NCBI GenBank assembly: GCA_938743325.2 | Contig: OW568896.1 | Coordinates: forward strand, 186,001 to 250,000 | Direction: 5' to 3' | Source: Pycnococcus provasolii | Lineage: Eukaryota; Chlorophyta; Pseudoscourfieldiophyceae; Pseudoscourfieldiales; Pycnococcaceae | Length of the DNA stretch: 64,000 nucleotides | Part shown: positions 55,426 through 64,000 of the stretch, one piece after another | Numbering within the stretch: position 1 is the stretch's first letter | Layout of the letters: every line of letters begins with the position of its first letter | Position numbers and translations under genes: made by a program | The notes under the pieces: model-generated | The model's input: the letters and a program-made list of their open reading frames with translations, nothing else | Told to the model about the DNA's origin: nothing | Databases searched by the model: none

Positions 55426-58400
55426 TCATTTTATCCACGCGACTGTTGAGCCGCCAGCGCCGTCTTCGTCAACCTCCCACTTCAGCACACGTGGGTGGCG
55501 ATCCATCGTCCTTCGGGTTAGCCTCAGGAGAACGCCTTCATCTCCAAAGCCGTGAATGACAAACAAGTATCCGCCACGTGGTGCGCCTGTGAGAGCATCC
55601 GAAAGACGACTTGACAGTTCGTCAGCAGTCAATCCACGCACATCCAGAGTGTTCTTCTCCGATCGCATAAACGGCAAACGTTGTCCCTGCGTCACTACGT
55701 CACTGCCACCTCTCGAAGAACGTCCTCCGTTGCTGCCCCTGCTGCGGCGGCGTTTGCTCCCTCGGCTAGCCTGCGCATTCAGCTGCTCGCGGTACTCACG
55801 ATAAGAAAGCTGCATCGTGCCTTCTCCGTCCACGTTCGCGGCACGACGTGACCAGTTCGGAGGCTCGACGTCAAGCGACGTGCACGACACGACAAGCGCA
55901 CCGACACGAACCTGCAGCTGCCACCGCGAAAAATCCTCATCCTGATCCTCCTGCTTCTCCTCGTCGATTTGCTCCACCACGCCGAGCTTGTTTTGCATCG
56001 TGCGCACGCGAACGAGGTCGCCGCGCGATGGACGCCACACGTCACCGCCCGATGTTCTGCGCTCGACGTTAAGCGTCGAGCCCTCGGCAGTCAGCCAGAG
56101 ACGCTCCGAAGCTTCGTCGAAGTGCGCATTCATCGCGCGCTCCGCCTCCGTGGCGGTGATCGATCCTGAAGCGATACGTGCGGCGAGCTCCGACGCCGCT
56201 GACGACAGCATGCGCCTCGCCTCTTCAAGCTGGCGTGCCACACGAGCCTCGTCCGCGCCTTCAAGTGCTTCCACACGCTGGCGATGTTCCTGCACACTCA
56301 GCGACTCGGAGGACACCGCAGCATACAGCGCCTCGGCGCGCTCGCGCGCGGTGGAGGCGGCTCGTGCCTTCTCCGCCATCGCAGATGCTGACGCGGACAA
56401 CGACGCGACGAGGCTCGCGGTAAATCTCTCGCCGCCGAGAGCCTCCGCCTCTATTCCTCGAGAACCCACGAGGCGGCGCTCGGCGTCTTCGAGCACGGAA
56501 GGTGGCATACCGCAGCGTTTCGCAACGTCGAGAGCTCGGCTCTCGCCGATGGCATTCCAGATCAGCTCGTACGTCGGTTGCAGAGTATTCGCATCGTAAC
56601 GCATCGCCGCTGGAACAAAGTCGTCACGTTCCGAAGCAAGGCGTGCACATGCCGCGTGGTGCGTCGTGCACACGCTGAGGCGAGCACCTCCCGTGGCGGC
56701 AAGGCGCTCGAGAAGGCTGACGGCTAAGCTTGCACCCTCGTTCGGGTCAGTTCCCATGCCAATCTCGTCAAGAAGCACGAGAGCTGGCACCGACTCCGAA
56801 GCTTCGGTGGACGACGTGGAGGATGCCATGCCATCCAGCGCGTCGAGAATGCCTGCCCAGCGCTTTACCGCACCACCGAATGTGCTCAGGCTCTGCGTCA
56901 GGCTCTGCGCGTCGCCGATGTCCGCAAATATGCTGTCGAACCACGGAACGATCGGCGTAGGCTGATTGCCATTCGTTGGAAGAAACACACCAGCGCGTGC
57001 GCATGCGCAGCTCACGCCAATGGTGCGCAGCACCGCGGTTTTCCCACCGGCGTTTGGCCCTGTGAGCACGACACTGCGGCATTCCCGAAGTACCTCCACG
57101 TCGATGGGTATGCACTGTGCAGACCGATCCAGGCTCGTGTGCTCAGCCAGTGCAGCGGACGACGCCTCGCGCAGCGCCGCGACGCGATCGCAAGACGGCG
57201 TCGTTGGCGATGCCGCCTCTGCGCGGTGCTTCGTTCGTGCAGCTGTCGCTTTCTCCATCTCCGTGGGAAGCATGGACACGGCGTGCGTAGGCAGCGCTGG
57301 CAGTGCCCTGAGCGCGAGCAGCTCGGGATGGAAGACGCCGCTCAGCTGCAGCAGTGGCTCATCTTCCCCTGCATCGAGGCGCGGCACGACGCCGCCTGTC
57401 CATGCGGCGTGCTGAGCTCGCGCGCAGGCAAGATCGACGCGCGCAGCCGCCTCAAGACTAGCGCGCGCTGACTGCGCGTCAGATGCAAGGGCGCGATTTA
57501 GATTCACGAGCACGCGCAGCTCCTCGGCATCTGCTGCGGACTCCGCCTCGATCAGAGCGTCGTTGCACGCCATCAGCTCTGGCGGCTCAACAAACTGCTG
57601 TGCGCCCGACTTGGAGTTGGCGAGCACGACGCTTCCCTTCGGCTTACGTCCCGCCTTGACGAGCACGCACGCGCGTCCCTGCCTGTAGACAACGGCCGAT
57701 GCGCCGTCAGCAAGCGCGCCTGAGTCGCGCAATTCCGCAATGCACCGCTTGCTTTCGTCGCGCAGTGCGGCGGTCGCCGCGCGCCTCGCGTCTCTCGCGT
57801 CGGCGAGTGCTTCGGTGGCGTTGTCGACAATTGCGCCGAACGTGTCGAGGCTTTTCGCGGCGTCGCGTCGGAACTCGCTTGCCGCGTTGAGTGCGTCCTC
57901 GGCTAGCTCGAGTAGACACTTTGCACTTTCGTCGCCTTCATCAGCGGCTTGTTTGGCGACTTTGGCAATGGCACTTGCCGCTTCCAGCGCACTTGCGATG
58001 CGCGCGAGCGTCGCGCCGTCGACAGGTTCGTGGGCGTCATCTCTTGTCTTGCCTTTAGCGTCGTTTGCAAACTGCACTGCGTCTTGAATTGTGCGGTTGC
58101 CGTCAAAGTCTTCGAGTCGTGCGAAGTCGAGCGGCAGGTTCGCGGTCGCGGTCGCCGCCGCGTAGAGTTTTTTTGCGTCTTCTTTCGTTTGTGCTTGTGG
58201 CAGGTACGGCGGTTGTGCGGCCTGTCTTCTCGCGGATGTCGTGCGGCAGAACGACGCGACTTGCTGAGAAATCTGCACGAATCCGATCATCGACGAGGAA
58301 ACTTCGGCCGGCCACGAGGGGGAGGGTGATGGCACGTTCGATGACGACGATGACGATGACGATGACGATGACGCGTGAGGCAGAGAAGACCGAGATGACG

Positions 58401-58488
58401 AGAGCAAACGACGTGAAACACTAACACGCACGCAAACACACCTGAGGCTCCTCCTCCTCTGAAGAGTAAGCGCGCTCCGATGCGCCAT
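55426..58488 (-). CDS. MUTS2: MutS2 with C-terminal Smr domain, organellar
   Basis: 1020 aa. MutS2 proteins are non-mismatch MutS homologs; in bacteria they limit recombination and act on ribosome collisions through Smr. N-terminal ~60 residues are Arg/Ser-rich, a presequence. Core: LPLDFARLEDFDG, SGAQQFVEPPELMACNDALI, Walker A LTGPNAGGKTAVLRTIG (about 473-489), FDSIFADIGDAQSLTQSLST, Walker B LLDEIGMGTDPNEGASLAV, CTTHHAACARLA. Then a coiled coil and the Smr domain at about 943-1019: LDVRGLTADELSSRLSDALT, YLFVIHGFGDEGVLLRLTRR, MDRHPRVLKWE. The Smr HGxGxG reads HGFGDEG. ATG at 58488; the frame is open to 58581 without ATG. Confidence 0.93.
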   Translation of the reverse strand: MAHRSALTLQRRRSLRCVCVRVSVSRRLLSSSRSSLPHASSSSSSSSSSSNVPSPSPSWPAEVSSSMIGFVQISQQVASFCRTTSARRQAAQPPYLPQAQTKEDAKKLYAAATATANLPLDFARLEDFDGNRTIQDAVQFANDAKGKTRDDAHEPVDGATLARIASALEAASAIAKVAKQAADEGDESAKCLLELAEDALNAASEFRRDAAKSLDTFGAIVDNATEALADARDARRAATAALRDESKRCIAELRDSGALADGASAVVYRQGRACVLVKAGRKPKGSVVLANSKSGAQQFVEPPELMACNDALIEAESAADAEELRVLVNLNRALASDAQSARASLEAAARVDLACARAQHAAWTGGVVPRLDAGEDEPLLQLSGVFHPELLALRALPALPTHAVSMLPTEMEKATAARTKHRAEAASPTTPSCDRVAALREASSAALAEHTSLDRSAQCIPIDVEVLRECRSVVLTGPNAGGKTAVLRTIGVSCACARAGVFLPTNGNQPTPIVPWFDSIFADIGDAQSLTQSLSTFGGAVKRWAGILDALDGMASSTSSTEASESVPALVLLDEIGMGTDPNEGASLAVSLLERLAATGGARLSVCTTHHAACARLASERDDFVPAAMRYDANTLQPTYELIWNAIGESRALDVAKRCGMPPSVLEDAERRLVGSRGIEAEALGGERFTASLVASLSASASAMAEKARAASTARERAEALYAAVSSESLSVQEHRQRVEALEGADEARVARQLEEARRMLSSAASELAARIASGSITATEAERAMNAHFDEASERLWLTAEGSTLNVERRTSGGDVWRPSRGDLVRVRTMQNKLGVVEQIDEEKQEDQDEDFSRWQLQVRVGALVVSCTSLDVEPPNWSRRAANVDGEGTMQLSYREYREQLNAQASRGSKRRRSRGSNGGRSSRGGSDVVTQGQRLPFMRSEKNTLDVRGLTADELSSRLSDALTGAPRGGYLFVIHGFGDEGVLLRLTRRTMDRHPRVLKWEVDEDGAGGSTVAWIK

Positions 58489-58885
58489 AGTATTATCCAC
58501 GATTCCAACTACGAGAAATGGGAGCCACAAGTCCCAACCCCGAAATAAATACGAAGCATCGACCCGAGAAAAAAATCGCAAACCCCCAATTGTTTCCTGC
58601 GCCTCTTCTTTTGGTTAAGTGCTACGTACGTACTGTACGCCTCTTCTATCGTAGCCATACAGTACAATGCTAGGCCGTGCTGTGCCGTGCTGTGCCGTGC
58701 TGTGCCGTGCTGTGCCGTGCTGTGCCGTGCATGTGCCGTGCCGTAGTATTTGAACATCTAAAATGTCCATATACTGTATCTATCGTTAAACCCTCTCATT
58801 TTGTTGTCTTTATTACACCTTACATTCATTTCAGGTTAATCTTAGAAGTTGCTTCTCTGCTCTGTGCAGCGTCAGCGTCGCTCGC
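58489..58885. other. Intergenic between MutS2 and EGF-U-box genes
   Basis: No gene seen. Contains the 10-bp tandem repeat at 58681-58730 and GTACGTAC motifs near 58625. Confidence 0.45.
58681..58730 (+). repeat. 10-bp tandem repeat, five exact copies
   Basis: TGTGCCGTGC repeated five times, with partial copies on both sides (58671-58741). It sits upstream of MutS2 and downstream of the EGF-U-box gene. Confidence 0.95.
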
Positions 58886-60637
58886 TCACTGCTCAGGGCT
58901 GCTATTCTGTCGACTGCTATTGCGCGCGAGCTCGACGTCGCCCTCGGAGCTGCTGCCAGGATTCGCGTCAGCTTCGTCAGTGGCAGCTTCGTCAACCGCG
59001 CCTGATGGCTCGTCACGATCACGAGCCTCCAACGAGGCGCTCGGACCGTGAGCCTCAGATGCCGGTGTGTCAGCTTCCACGTCCAACGCCACCGCCTTGC
59101 CTCCGTCGGTAAGTTCGTTCTCCATGTTTTTGCGAATCGACGCGGCAGCCTTGCCACAACGACCGTAGCTGTCGTTGAACGCGAGAATCATCCCACGCAG
59201 AGAATGGTTCGGAACGAGTCGACGACTCGTCACAGGCTCGTTCGTGCAAGGCGAGCAGCGCTTCACGCGAAGCCAGCGCTGAATTGCTGATCTCTCGTAC
59301 GTGTACCCGTCGGCGCACACCACGGGATCGCGCATGGTTCGCATGGTGATTGGACATTTGAATTCCTTTGGCACAGATGCACGCACGCCAGATGCTGACC
59401 CCGCATGCGCGCGCCTTGAGCGATGCGCGGAAAGGCTGCCCGTCGCTGCTTGCGTTGCCGGCGATCCCTTCTGCTTCATCTCCTCCTCCGACGCCGCCGC
59501 GCAGGTTGCGTCGCCGCCAGCACCAGCCTCCATATCAACTTCCTGGTGATCTTCGTCGCCATCCTCTTCGTCATCGTCCTCTTCGTCGTCGTCCTCGTCA
59601 CTCTCACCCTCGCTAGGGCTCATCGTAACGGACGAGTCCGTCTCGTCGTCCTCGTCGTCCTCGTCATCGGAGGCGTCGTCGGAGCCGATGAGCGGCTCTT
59701 CCTCGTCGCCACCTCGTCGCCGGCGCTCTGCGATGGCGTGGCGAGGGAAGCACATGCATATGAAGCACATGCACCCGGCCACGGCGGAGAGGAGGAAGAG
59801 CGTCGCCTGCTTGAGAAAGTTGGCAAACTGCTCCGACTTCGAGTCGCTGTCGCCCGAACTCGGCGGCGGCACGTCGCACCTGGTTCCCGTGTACCCGCCG
59901 AGGCACTGGCACACGCCGTTGTCACACGAGCCATGATCTCCACAGTCGCCAAGCGCCTTGCACGGGTCCGACGGCAGCGCGTCCGCCGTGCACAGCCCAC
60001 AGCACTCTGCGGGTGCGACGGGAACGAGTCCGCTCGTGCTCTTTTCGAGGCGCGCGCTGCGGAAACCGACGTAAGCACCGCCTCCGTTGGGCATGCCAAG
60101 GCACCCTGGGTTGCCGTACTTGAGGCTGAGGCCGTCAAGCTGGCAGTCGGCGCACGTCTGCAGGAGAAGCGGCTGCGCCTGGCTCTCGAAGATGTATCCG
60201 AGTGAGCAGCACTGCGCGCGTCCTTCGGGGAAGTAGAACGAGTTCTTCAGCGGCACGGCGTTTTGGAATCCGACGAGAAACTGGCCTGGGTTGCACATGA
60301 ATCCGTTGTAGTCGTTCGCCTGCGTGCAGCCAAGGTGTGCGACCGCGACGACGGGGTCGTTTGCGCGAAACTTCGTTCTGTTTTTAGGGAGGCACGGTGT
60401 GCAGCACTGCGCGTTGCTGAGCGGCACGACGAAGTCCACTTGGTCGGAGACGTGGTCGAACCTTGCCATGACGCGTCCGTACCCGCACTCCAGGCCGTGC
60501 AGTCCCGTGGCTGGCTGGCAGTCGCACAGCCCGACGTGCTCAGCCTGTGAGGAAACGAAAAGAGTTGTGAACAGGAGTGACCATAGCAGGATGAGCGTGT
60601 TGCGGCATCTTCTCAGAGAGAGTGTGCAAGCTGACAT
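58886..60637 (-). CDS. EGF-like, transmembrane, U-box protein (putative membrane E3 ubiquitin ligase)
   Basis: 583 aa. Signal peptide (LILLWSLLFTTLFVSSQA, about 15-32), then a Cys-rich luminal or extracellular region (about 35-270) with three repeated units built around GLxCxYG/GFMCNPGQFLVGF and AQCCTPCLP/AQCCSLGY/AECCGLC, ending in one EGF-like domain (CGDHGSCDNGVCQCLGGYTG). One membrane helix LFLLSAVAGCMCFICMCF (about 277-298), a very acidic stretch (SDDASDDEDDEDDETDSS), then a U-box at about 424-490: FKCPITMRTMRDPVVCADGY, TYERSAIQRWLRVKRCSPCT, LVPNHSLRGMILAF. U-boxes recruit E2 enzymes. The layout suggests a type I membrane E3 with an outside sensor. First ATG at 60637. Confidence 0.88.
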   Translation of the reverse strand: MSACTLSLRRCRNTLILLWSLLFTTLFVSSQAEHVGLCDCQPATGLHGLECGYGRVMARFDHVSDQVDFVVPLSNAQCCTPCLPKNRTKFRANDPVVAVAHLGCTQANDYNGFMCNPGQFLVGFQNAVPLKNSFYFPEGRAQCCSLGYIFESQAQPLLLQTCADCQLDGLSLKYGNPGCLGMPNGGGAYVGFRSARLEKSTSGLVPVAPAECCGLCTADALPSDPCKALGDCGDHGSCDNGVCQCLGGYTGTRCDVPPPSSGDSDSKSEQFANFLKQATLFLLSAVAGCMCFICMCFPRHAIAERRRRGGDEEEPLIGSDDASDDEDDEDDETDSSVTMSPSEGESDEDDDEEDDDEEDGDEDHQEVDMEAGAGGDATCAAASEEEMKQKGSPATQAATGSLSAHRSRRAHAGSASGVRASVPKEFKCPITMRTMRDPVVCADGYTYERSAIQRWLRVKRCSPCTNEPVTSRRLVPNHSLRGMILAFNDSYGRCGKAAASIRKNMENELTDGGKAVALDVEADTPASEAHGPSASLEARDRDEPSGAVDEAATDEADANPGSSSEGDVELARNSSRQNSSPEQ

Positions 60638-61095
60638 AGTACTTTGAGGCGCCGCCTTGGTTCGTTGGTTCGTTGGTTCGTTAATTCGTTCGTGAAAATG
60701 AATATGAACGAGCTGCTCACTAAGCACCCTAAGCCGAAGCCGCAGATGAAGCCGAAGATGTGTACAGCAGTGCAGTAAAGGTACGTACGAAACAGTGAGG
60801 CTCACTGACAAACGCTCGAGCTCACCACAAGCTGACTGACGGCCGGCCACAAACAAGCACAGAGAGCACAGAGCACAGAGGCGTTTCACAAGTTGTGACG
60901 AGTCGTACTATTGCTTTCTATGAGTAGGTACCCGCTAAAGCCGCTGGTCGACGAGTTCTGGTGACTGGTGACTGGTGACGTGCACGCGCCACCAGAAGCG
61001 ACTAGTCTGTGGTGACTGGTGACTGGTGCTCGAGGTGAGGTGAGGTGCTTAAGCCTTTAAAAGAAGAGCCTGGAGGGGACTGCTGACCAGGGAGT

Positions 61096-61185
61096 GCGCC
61101 GTGGGACCCGCTGCGCCGTGGGGTTGCGCCGTGGGGTTGCGCCGTGGCCGTGGGGTTGCGCCGTGGCCGTGGGACCCGCTGCGCC
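61096..61185 (+). repeat. Tandem GCGCCGTGG-type repeat
   Basis: Units GCGCCGTGGGGTT and GCGCCGTGGCCGTGGGGTT recur at least five times, framed by two copies of GGGACCCGCTGCGCC. Confidence 0.85.
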
Positions 61186-61344
61186 TCTGCGCCTCTGCGC
61201 CCAGTCGTTGCAACTCCTAAACCTAGTAGGTGGGCCCTCTTCACCTTGCACCTACCTCTAACCTCTACGCGACAGCGGCCGGCGGAGAAGTCCGTCACTC
61301 CGTCAGGCCTTGGCGGAGCTTCTGGGCTGCGCTGCCAAACTGCC

Positions 61345-61410
61345 AAAAATTTGTCAAAAAATTGTCAAAAATTGTCAAGAAAAATTGTCAAGAAAAATTG
61401 TCAAGAAAAC
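61345..61410 (+). repeat. Tandem AAAATTGTCAAG repeat
   Basis: AAA(A)TTGTCAA(A/G) repeated about five times. AT-rich; no promoter or gene assignment. Confidence 0.8.
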
Positions 61411-62094
61411 TTGGAAAAAAAACAAAAACTGAAATAAAAAAACTTCTGTGTCACGGGTAACTTACAGCACTTGTTTGAGCGCTTGTTTGCACGCCAAATC
61501 ACTTTCAGGCCGCGTACTTCCTAGTACTGTGTATGTAGTGGAAGCGCAGCGCAGCAATAAGTTTTTAATTATGCCAATATTTTTTAATGCATGCAAAAAT
61601 GGTTCCATACCCTGACGATGGCGTTTCAGTCCAAGCACTTCACCATGCACTCCCTCCCCAGAGCTCCCTCCCAAGCTCTGCTACGTCGCCTCATCCTATC
61701 CCTCTCTTCTTGATCCTTCCTGTTCAACAAACGCGGCGGGTGTGTGATTTTGGTGACTTTCCTTTCTACCGTTGGATTATATGTGCATAACCATAGTCTA
61801 TTTTCGCAGGCTACACGCGTGATGTCACTTGATCCCATGTTCAATTGATTCTGTCACGGTGCAGGGTAGGTGCAGGGTCGTACGATACACACGCACACGA
61901 CGCACACGTTACACACGTTACGTTGCGATGGATGCACGCCTCAGTACCTACGACGTGTGCTTAGGTGCTGTCTGTGCTCATAAGAAATATATATATATAA
62001 GTCAAGTTTATTCATTTTACTTTTACTTAAAAAAATATCACATCCCGTTTGATTGGTTTTGATTTTCTTCTACCAGCGACTCAGCTTCTACTTC

Positions 62095-63378
62095 TCACGA
62101 ACGCATGCTGGTGAAGGTGGCCGAGCCGTCCGCGAAACTCGCCGCAAGCGTCTCCGCCAGCTTACCCACCTCCTCCGCCGTGCCTGAGCCTCCCGTGCAC
62201 GCCTGCGCGTTCTCGAGGTCGAGAAGCACGAGGTCCACCTTGCCCTGCTTGGGCTTTCCCACCTTCGCGAGACGGCGAATCTGCGAACTGATGCCGCCAT
62301 CCTCTGCAGCGAAGAAGAAGTGAAGCTCGCGACCGTCCGCGTCTTTCGGCTTTCCGCTGCTAGACGTCGCGATCGCGGTGAGTGCATCCTGCACCGCCTT
62401 CTGCTCCGCCTCGTCCACCTCCTCGACGAGCGCCACCAGGCAAGGAACCTCGTTAAGAGGCTCTGGGTTCTCGTCGACGTCGGCGACGGCGGGAGGATGC
62501 CAGGGAAAGTTCGAGCAGTCTTCGTCCTTCATGACCGCGCCACGCGCATCGCTGCGAACGACGTTCAGGTCGCTGTCGAGGATGACGAGGCGCGGGATGC
62601 CCTGCACCTCGAACTTTTCGCTGAGCGCGCCTGTGCGTTTTCCGAAGTTGGCGTCGTCGAACGGCACGGCGTGCCACGGCATGTGTCCGAGGTACTCGTC
62701 GAACGACTTCTTGTCGCGATCTGAGCTGACGAGTACGATGTCGAACGGCTGGTTGTTCTTGTTGAGTTTGTTGTACGCCTCTACAAGTTTCGGCGTGAAG
62801 CTTCGGCACGGTCCGCACCAGCTCGCGCTGAAGTAGACGCCGAAGTGTCCTTTGCGCGCCTGCAGGTCCGCGAGTGCTGTCGTCGTTCCATCCGCCTTGA
62901 CTAAGTTAGGTCCGAGCGCCTCCGAGACTTCTAGTGGTTTCCAAGGGAAGCCTTCCGCCCCTTCTGAGGCGACTGCGCCGCGCGCCTGTGGGTTGATTGT
63001 GTTTCCCGTGTCCCCGTCGACGAGAACGAGTGACGGGATTCCGCTGACTTTGTATTTCTTCGAGAGCGCGTCTTTAACATCACGCGCGGCATATGGCACA
63101 GCGAGCCACGGCATTTCCGCGAGATACTCGTTGTATTGCTCTTCTGACTTATCGGAGGAGATGAAGACGATTTCGAACGGTTTTCCATCGTCCACCAACT
63201 GCGAGTAGATCGAGGAGAGCACGGGCGTGAATTGCCGACAAGGCGGACACCAGTGTGCGGAGAAGTAAAGACCGACAACCTTACCACTCAACAAAGCGGA
63301 AGTTGACAACAATGATCCAACTGAAGCTGATCCCGAGGATGAGCACGAGCGAAGGGACGCGCCCAATAAAGACTCCAT
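62095..63378 (-). CDS. NRX: Nucleoredoxin-like protein, tandem thioredoxin domains
   Basis: 427 aa. Disulfide reductase of the nucleoredoxin/tryparedoxin group. Domain 1: VVGLYFSAHWCPPCRQFTPV (active CPPC near residue 44), FEIVFISSDKSEEQYNEYLA, VSGIPSLVLVDGDTG. Domain 2: HFGVYFSASWCGPCRSFTPK (CGPC near 188), FDIVLVSSDRDKKSFDEYLG, VQGIPRLVILDSD. A third thioredoxin-like region without CxxC follows (VPCLVALVEEVDEAEQKAVQ ... KVDLVLLDLENAQACTGG). This three-part layout is that of plant and animal NRX. Both active sites are complete. First ATG at 63378; the frame is open upstream through a poly-C tract without ATG. Confidence 0.92.
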   Translation of the reverse strand: MESLLGASLRSCSSSGSASVGSLLSTSALLSGKVVGLYFSAHWCPPCRQFTPVLSSIYSQLVDDGKPFEIVFISSDKSEEQYNEYLAEMPWLAVPYAARDVKDALSKKYKVSGIPSLVLVDGDTGNTINPQARGAVASEGAEGFPWKPLEVSEALGPNLVKADGTTTALADLQARKGHFGVYFSASWCGPCRSFTPKLVEAYNKLNKNNQPFDIVLVSSDRDKKSFDEYLGHMPWHAVPFDDANFGKRTGALSEKFEVQGIPRLVILDSDLNVVRSDARGAVMKDEDCSNFPWHPPAVADVDENPEPLNEVPCLVALVEEVDEAEQKAVQDALTAIATSSSGKPKDADGRELHFFFAAEDGGISSQIRRLAKVGKPKQGKVDLVLLDLENAQACTGGSGTAEEVGKLAETLAASFADGSATFTSMRS

Positions 63379-63452
63379 TGATGAAAAAAGTGTTGTTGAT
63401 TTCGCAAGTGGAGAATGATCGCCGAGGAGGCGGCCCCCCGCCTCCTCTGCTC

Positions 63453-63483
<31 letters not shown>

Positions 63484-63768
63484 TTTGAGGTGAGGGAAGC
63501 TTCGCCTTCCTGGGGGCACCCACCCTCCCCTGCAGCCCTGCCCCCCCCTCCCATCCTCCCTCTATGGCTCCCGCACGCTCTCGAGCACACTGTTTCTTGT
63601 ACCAACCGAAATGCTCAAGTAAGTGCGAGTCGCTGCCACTCTGTGCTATCTTACTCGTCCCACTCGTGTACGCGTTTGTGTAACGAAGGAAGACGTAAAT
63701 TTCCTCTGTTTAGTCTGTGAGCCTGCCTCGCAAATTTGGTCAAAGCCACTACGATAGTGCTGTGAGTG
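63379..63768. other. Intergenic with a 30-bp poly-C tract
   Basis: No gene seen except possible 5' exons of the right-edge gene: a GTAAGTGCG donor-like site follows an ATG at 63612. Divergent promoter between nucleoredoxin and the right-edge gene. Confidence 0.35.
63454..63483 (+). repeat. Homopolymer C30
   Basis: Thirty consecutive C residues. Length is prone to sequencing and assembly error. Confidence 0.9.
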
Positions 63769-64000
63769 ATGACCGTTGTGCGAGGTGTGAGCACAGCTAT
63801 CTCCGTGATTATTTCCGCAGCACTGGCATGCATGACTGCTGTCTGCATGCTCTGGGATGGAAACGATCTGGGATGGAAAAACTCATTGATTGGCGTCATC
63901 GTCGTGGCCATCACGATGATGCTCAGGCTTCTCCTATCGGCCCTTCGTACCTGCCCGGCGACGCAGACGACGGATCCGTCCCTCCTGCAGGTTGCCCATC
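63769..64000 (+). CDS. Partial membrane protein running off the right edge
   Basis: The frame from ATG 63769 has no stop to the window end (77 codons). It codes for two hydrophobic segments, STAISVIISAALACMTAVC and LIGVIVVAITMMLRLLLSAL, separated by a polar WDGNDLGWKN loop. Composition is like a real membrane protein. No family can be named from this part; earlier exons are possible. An upstream in-frame stop lies just before the ATG. Confidence 0.4.
   Translation, partial: MTVVRGVSTAISVIISAALACMTAVCMLWDGNDLGWKNSLIGVIVVAITMMLRLLLSALRTCPATQTTDPSLLQVAH

Larger units (their letters stand above)
60638..62094. other. Intergenic, 1.5 kb
   Basis: No gene called. GTTCGTTG repeats at 60660-60690, GTGACTG repeats at 60960-61027, a GCGCCGTGGGGTT-type repeat at 61096-61185, AAAATTGTCAAG repeats at 61345-61410, ACACACG repeats at 61886-61915. 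Short open frames only. Confidence 0.4.

Noticed and set aside
58681-58730. CRISPR-like array
   Set aside because: 10-bp units in direct contact with no spacers; a simple tandem repeat.

Overview
The window looks like nuclear DNA of a small, compact eukaryotic green alga of the prasinophyte kind. The reasons are dense, mostly intronless genes on both strands and a set of plant-type plastid genes: phytoene synthase, an LTD/GDC1-like light-harvesting import factor, a bestrophin-like chloride channel, plastid rhodanese and HAD proteins, MutS2, a plant-type CDPK and a bifunctional allantoin synthase. There is no operon structure and there are no Shine-Dalgarno sites; the best starts lie in Kozak-like contexts. 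I could not name the species. All starts given here are ATG codons; several frames stay open further upstream without one.

Left third (1-15.1 kb): SRP14 (-) and EBP1/PA2G4 (+) diverge from one promoter. They are followed by PIG-X (-), a plastid rhodanese (+), an NTF2/SnoaL-like protein (+), a small membrane protein (+), a plastid HAD-like protein (-), D-2-hydroxyglutarate dehydrogenase (+), a SlyD-like FKBP with a large insert (+) and a prolyl 4-hydroxylase (-). A stretch of unidentified coding-like remnants closes this part.

Middle (15.1-43.9 kb): a NEK kinase with a C-terminal CAP-Gly domain (-), a PWWP/Tudor-like chromatin protein (+), a WD40 plus coiled-coil protein with a young in-frame tandem repeat (+), a short two-exon unknown gene (-), a phytoene synthase fused to a plastoglobulin (PAP/fibrillin) domain (+), an unknown protein (+), a membrane protein (-), an acyl-protein thioesterase (+), a two-exon OHCU decarboxylase/HIU hydrolase (-), organellar HslU (-), a small gene enclosed by 40-bp terminal inverted repeats (-), and a pseudo-response regulator (+).

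Right third (43.9-64 kb): a large coiled-coil protein (-), a two-exon CDPK (+), organellar PheRS (-), a bestrophin-like channel (-), LTD/GDC1 (+), MutS2 with a Smr domain (-), an EGF-transmembrane-U-box protein (-), nucleoredoxin (-) and the 5' part of a membrane protein that runs off the right edge (+).

Many protein products appear to be sent to plastid or mitochondrion. Telomere-like AACCCTAA motifs (teloboxes) recur a few hundred bases or less upstream of start codons and may be a shared promoter element. The most interesting items are the phytoene synthase-fibrillin fusion, the EGF-TM-U-box protein, the NEK-CAP-Gly protein and the inverted-repeat element around 39.6-40.9 kb. I saw no rRNA, convincing tRNA, CRISPR array or recognisable retroelement.
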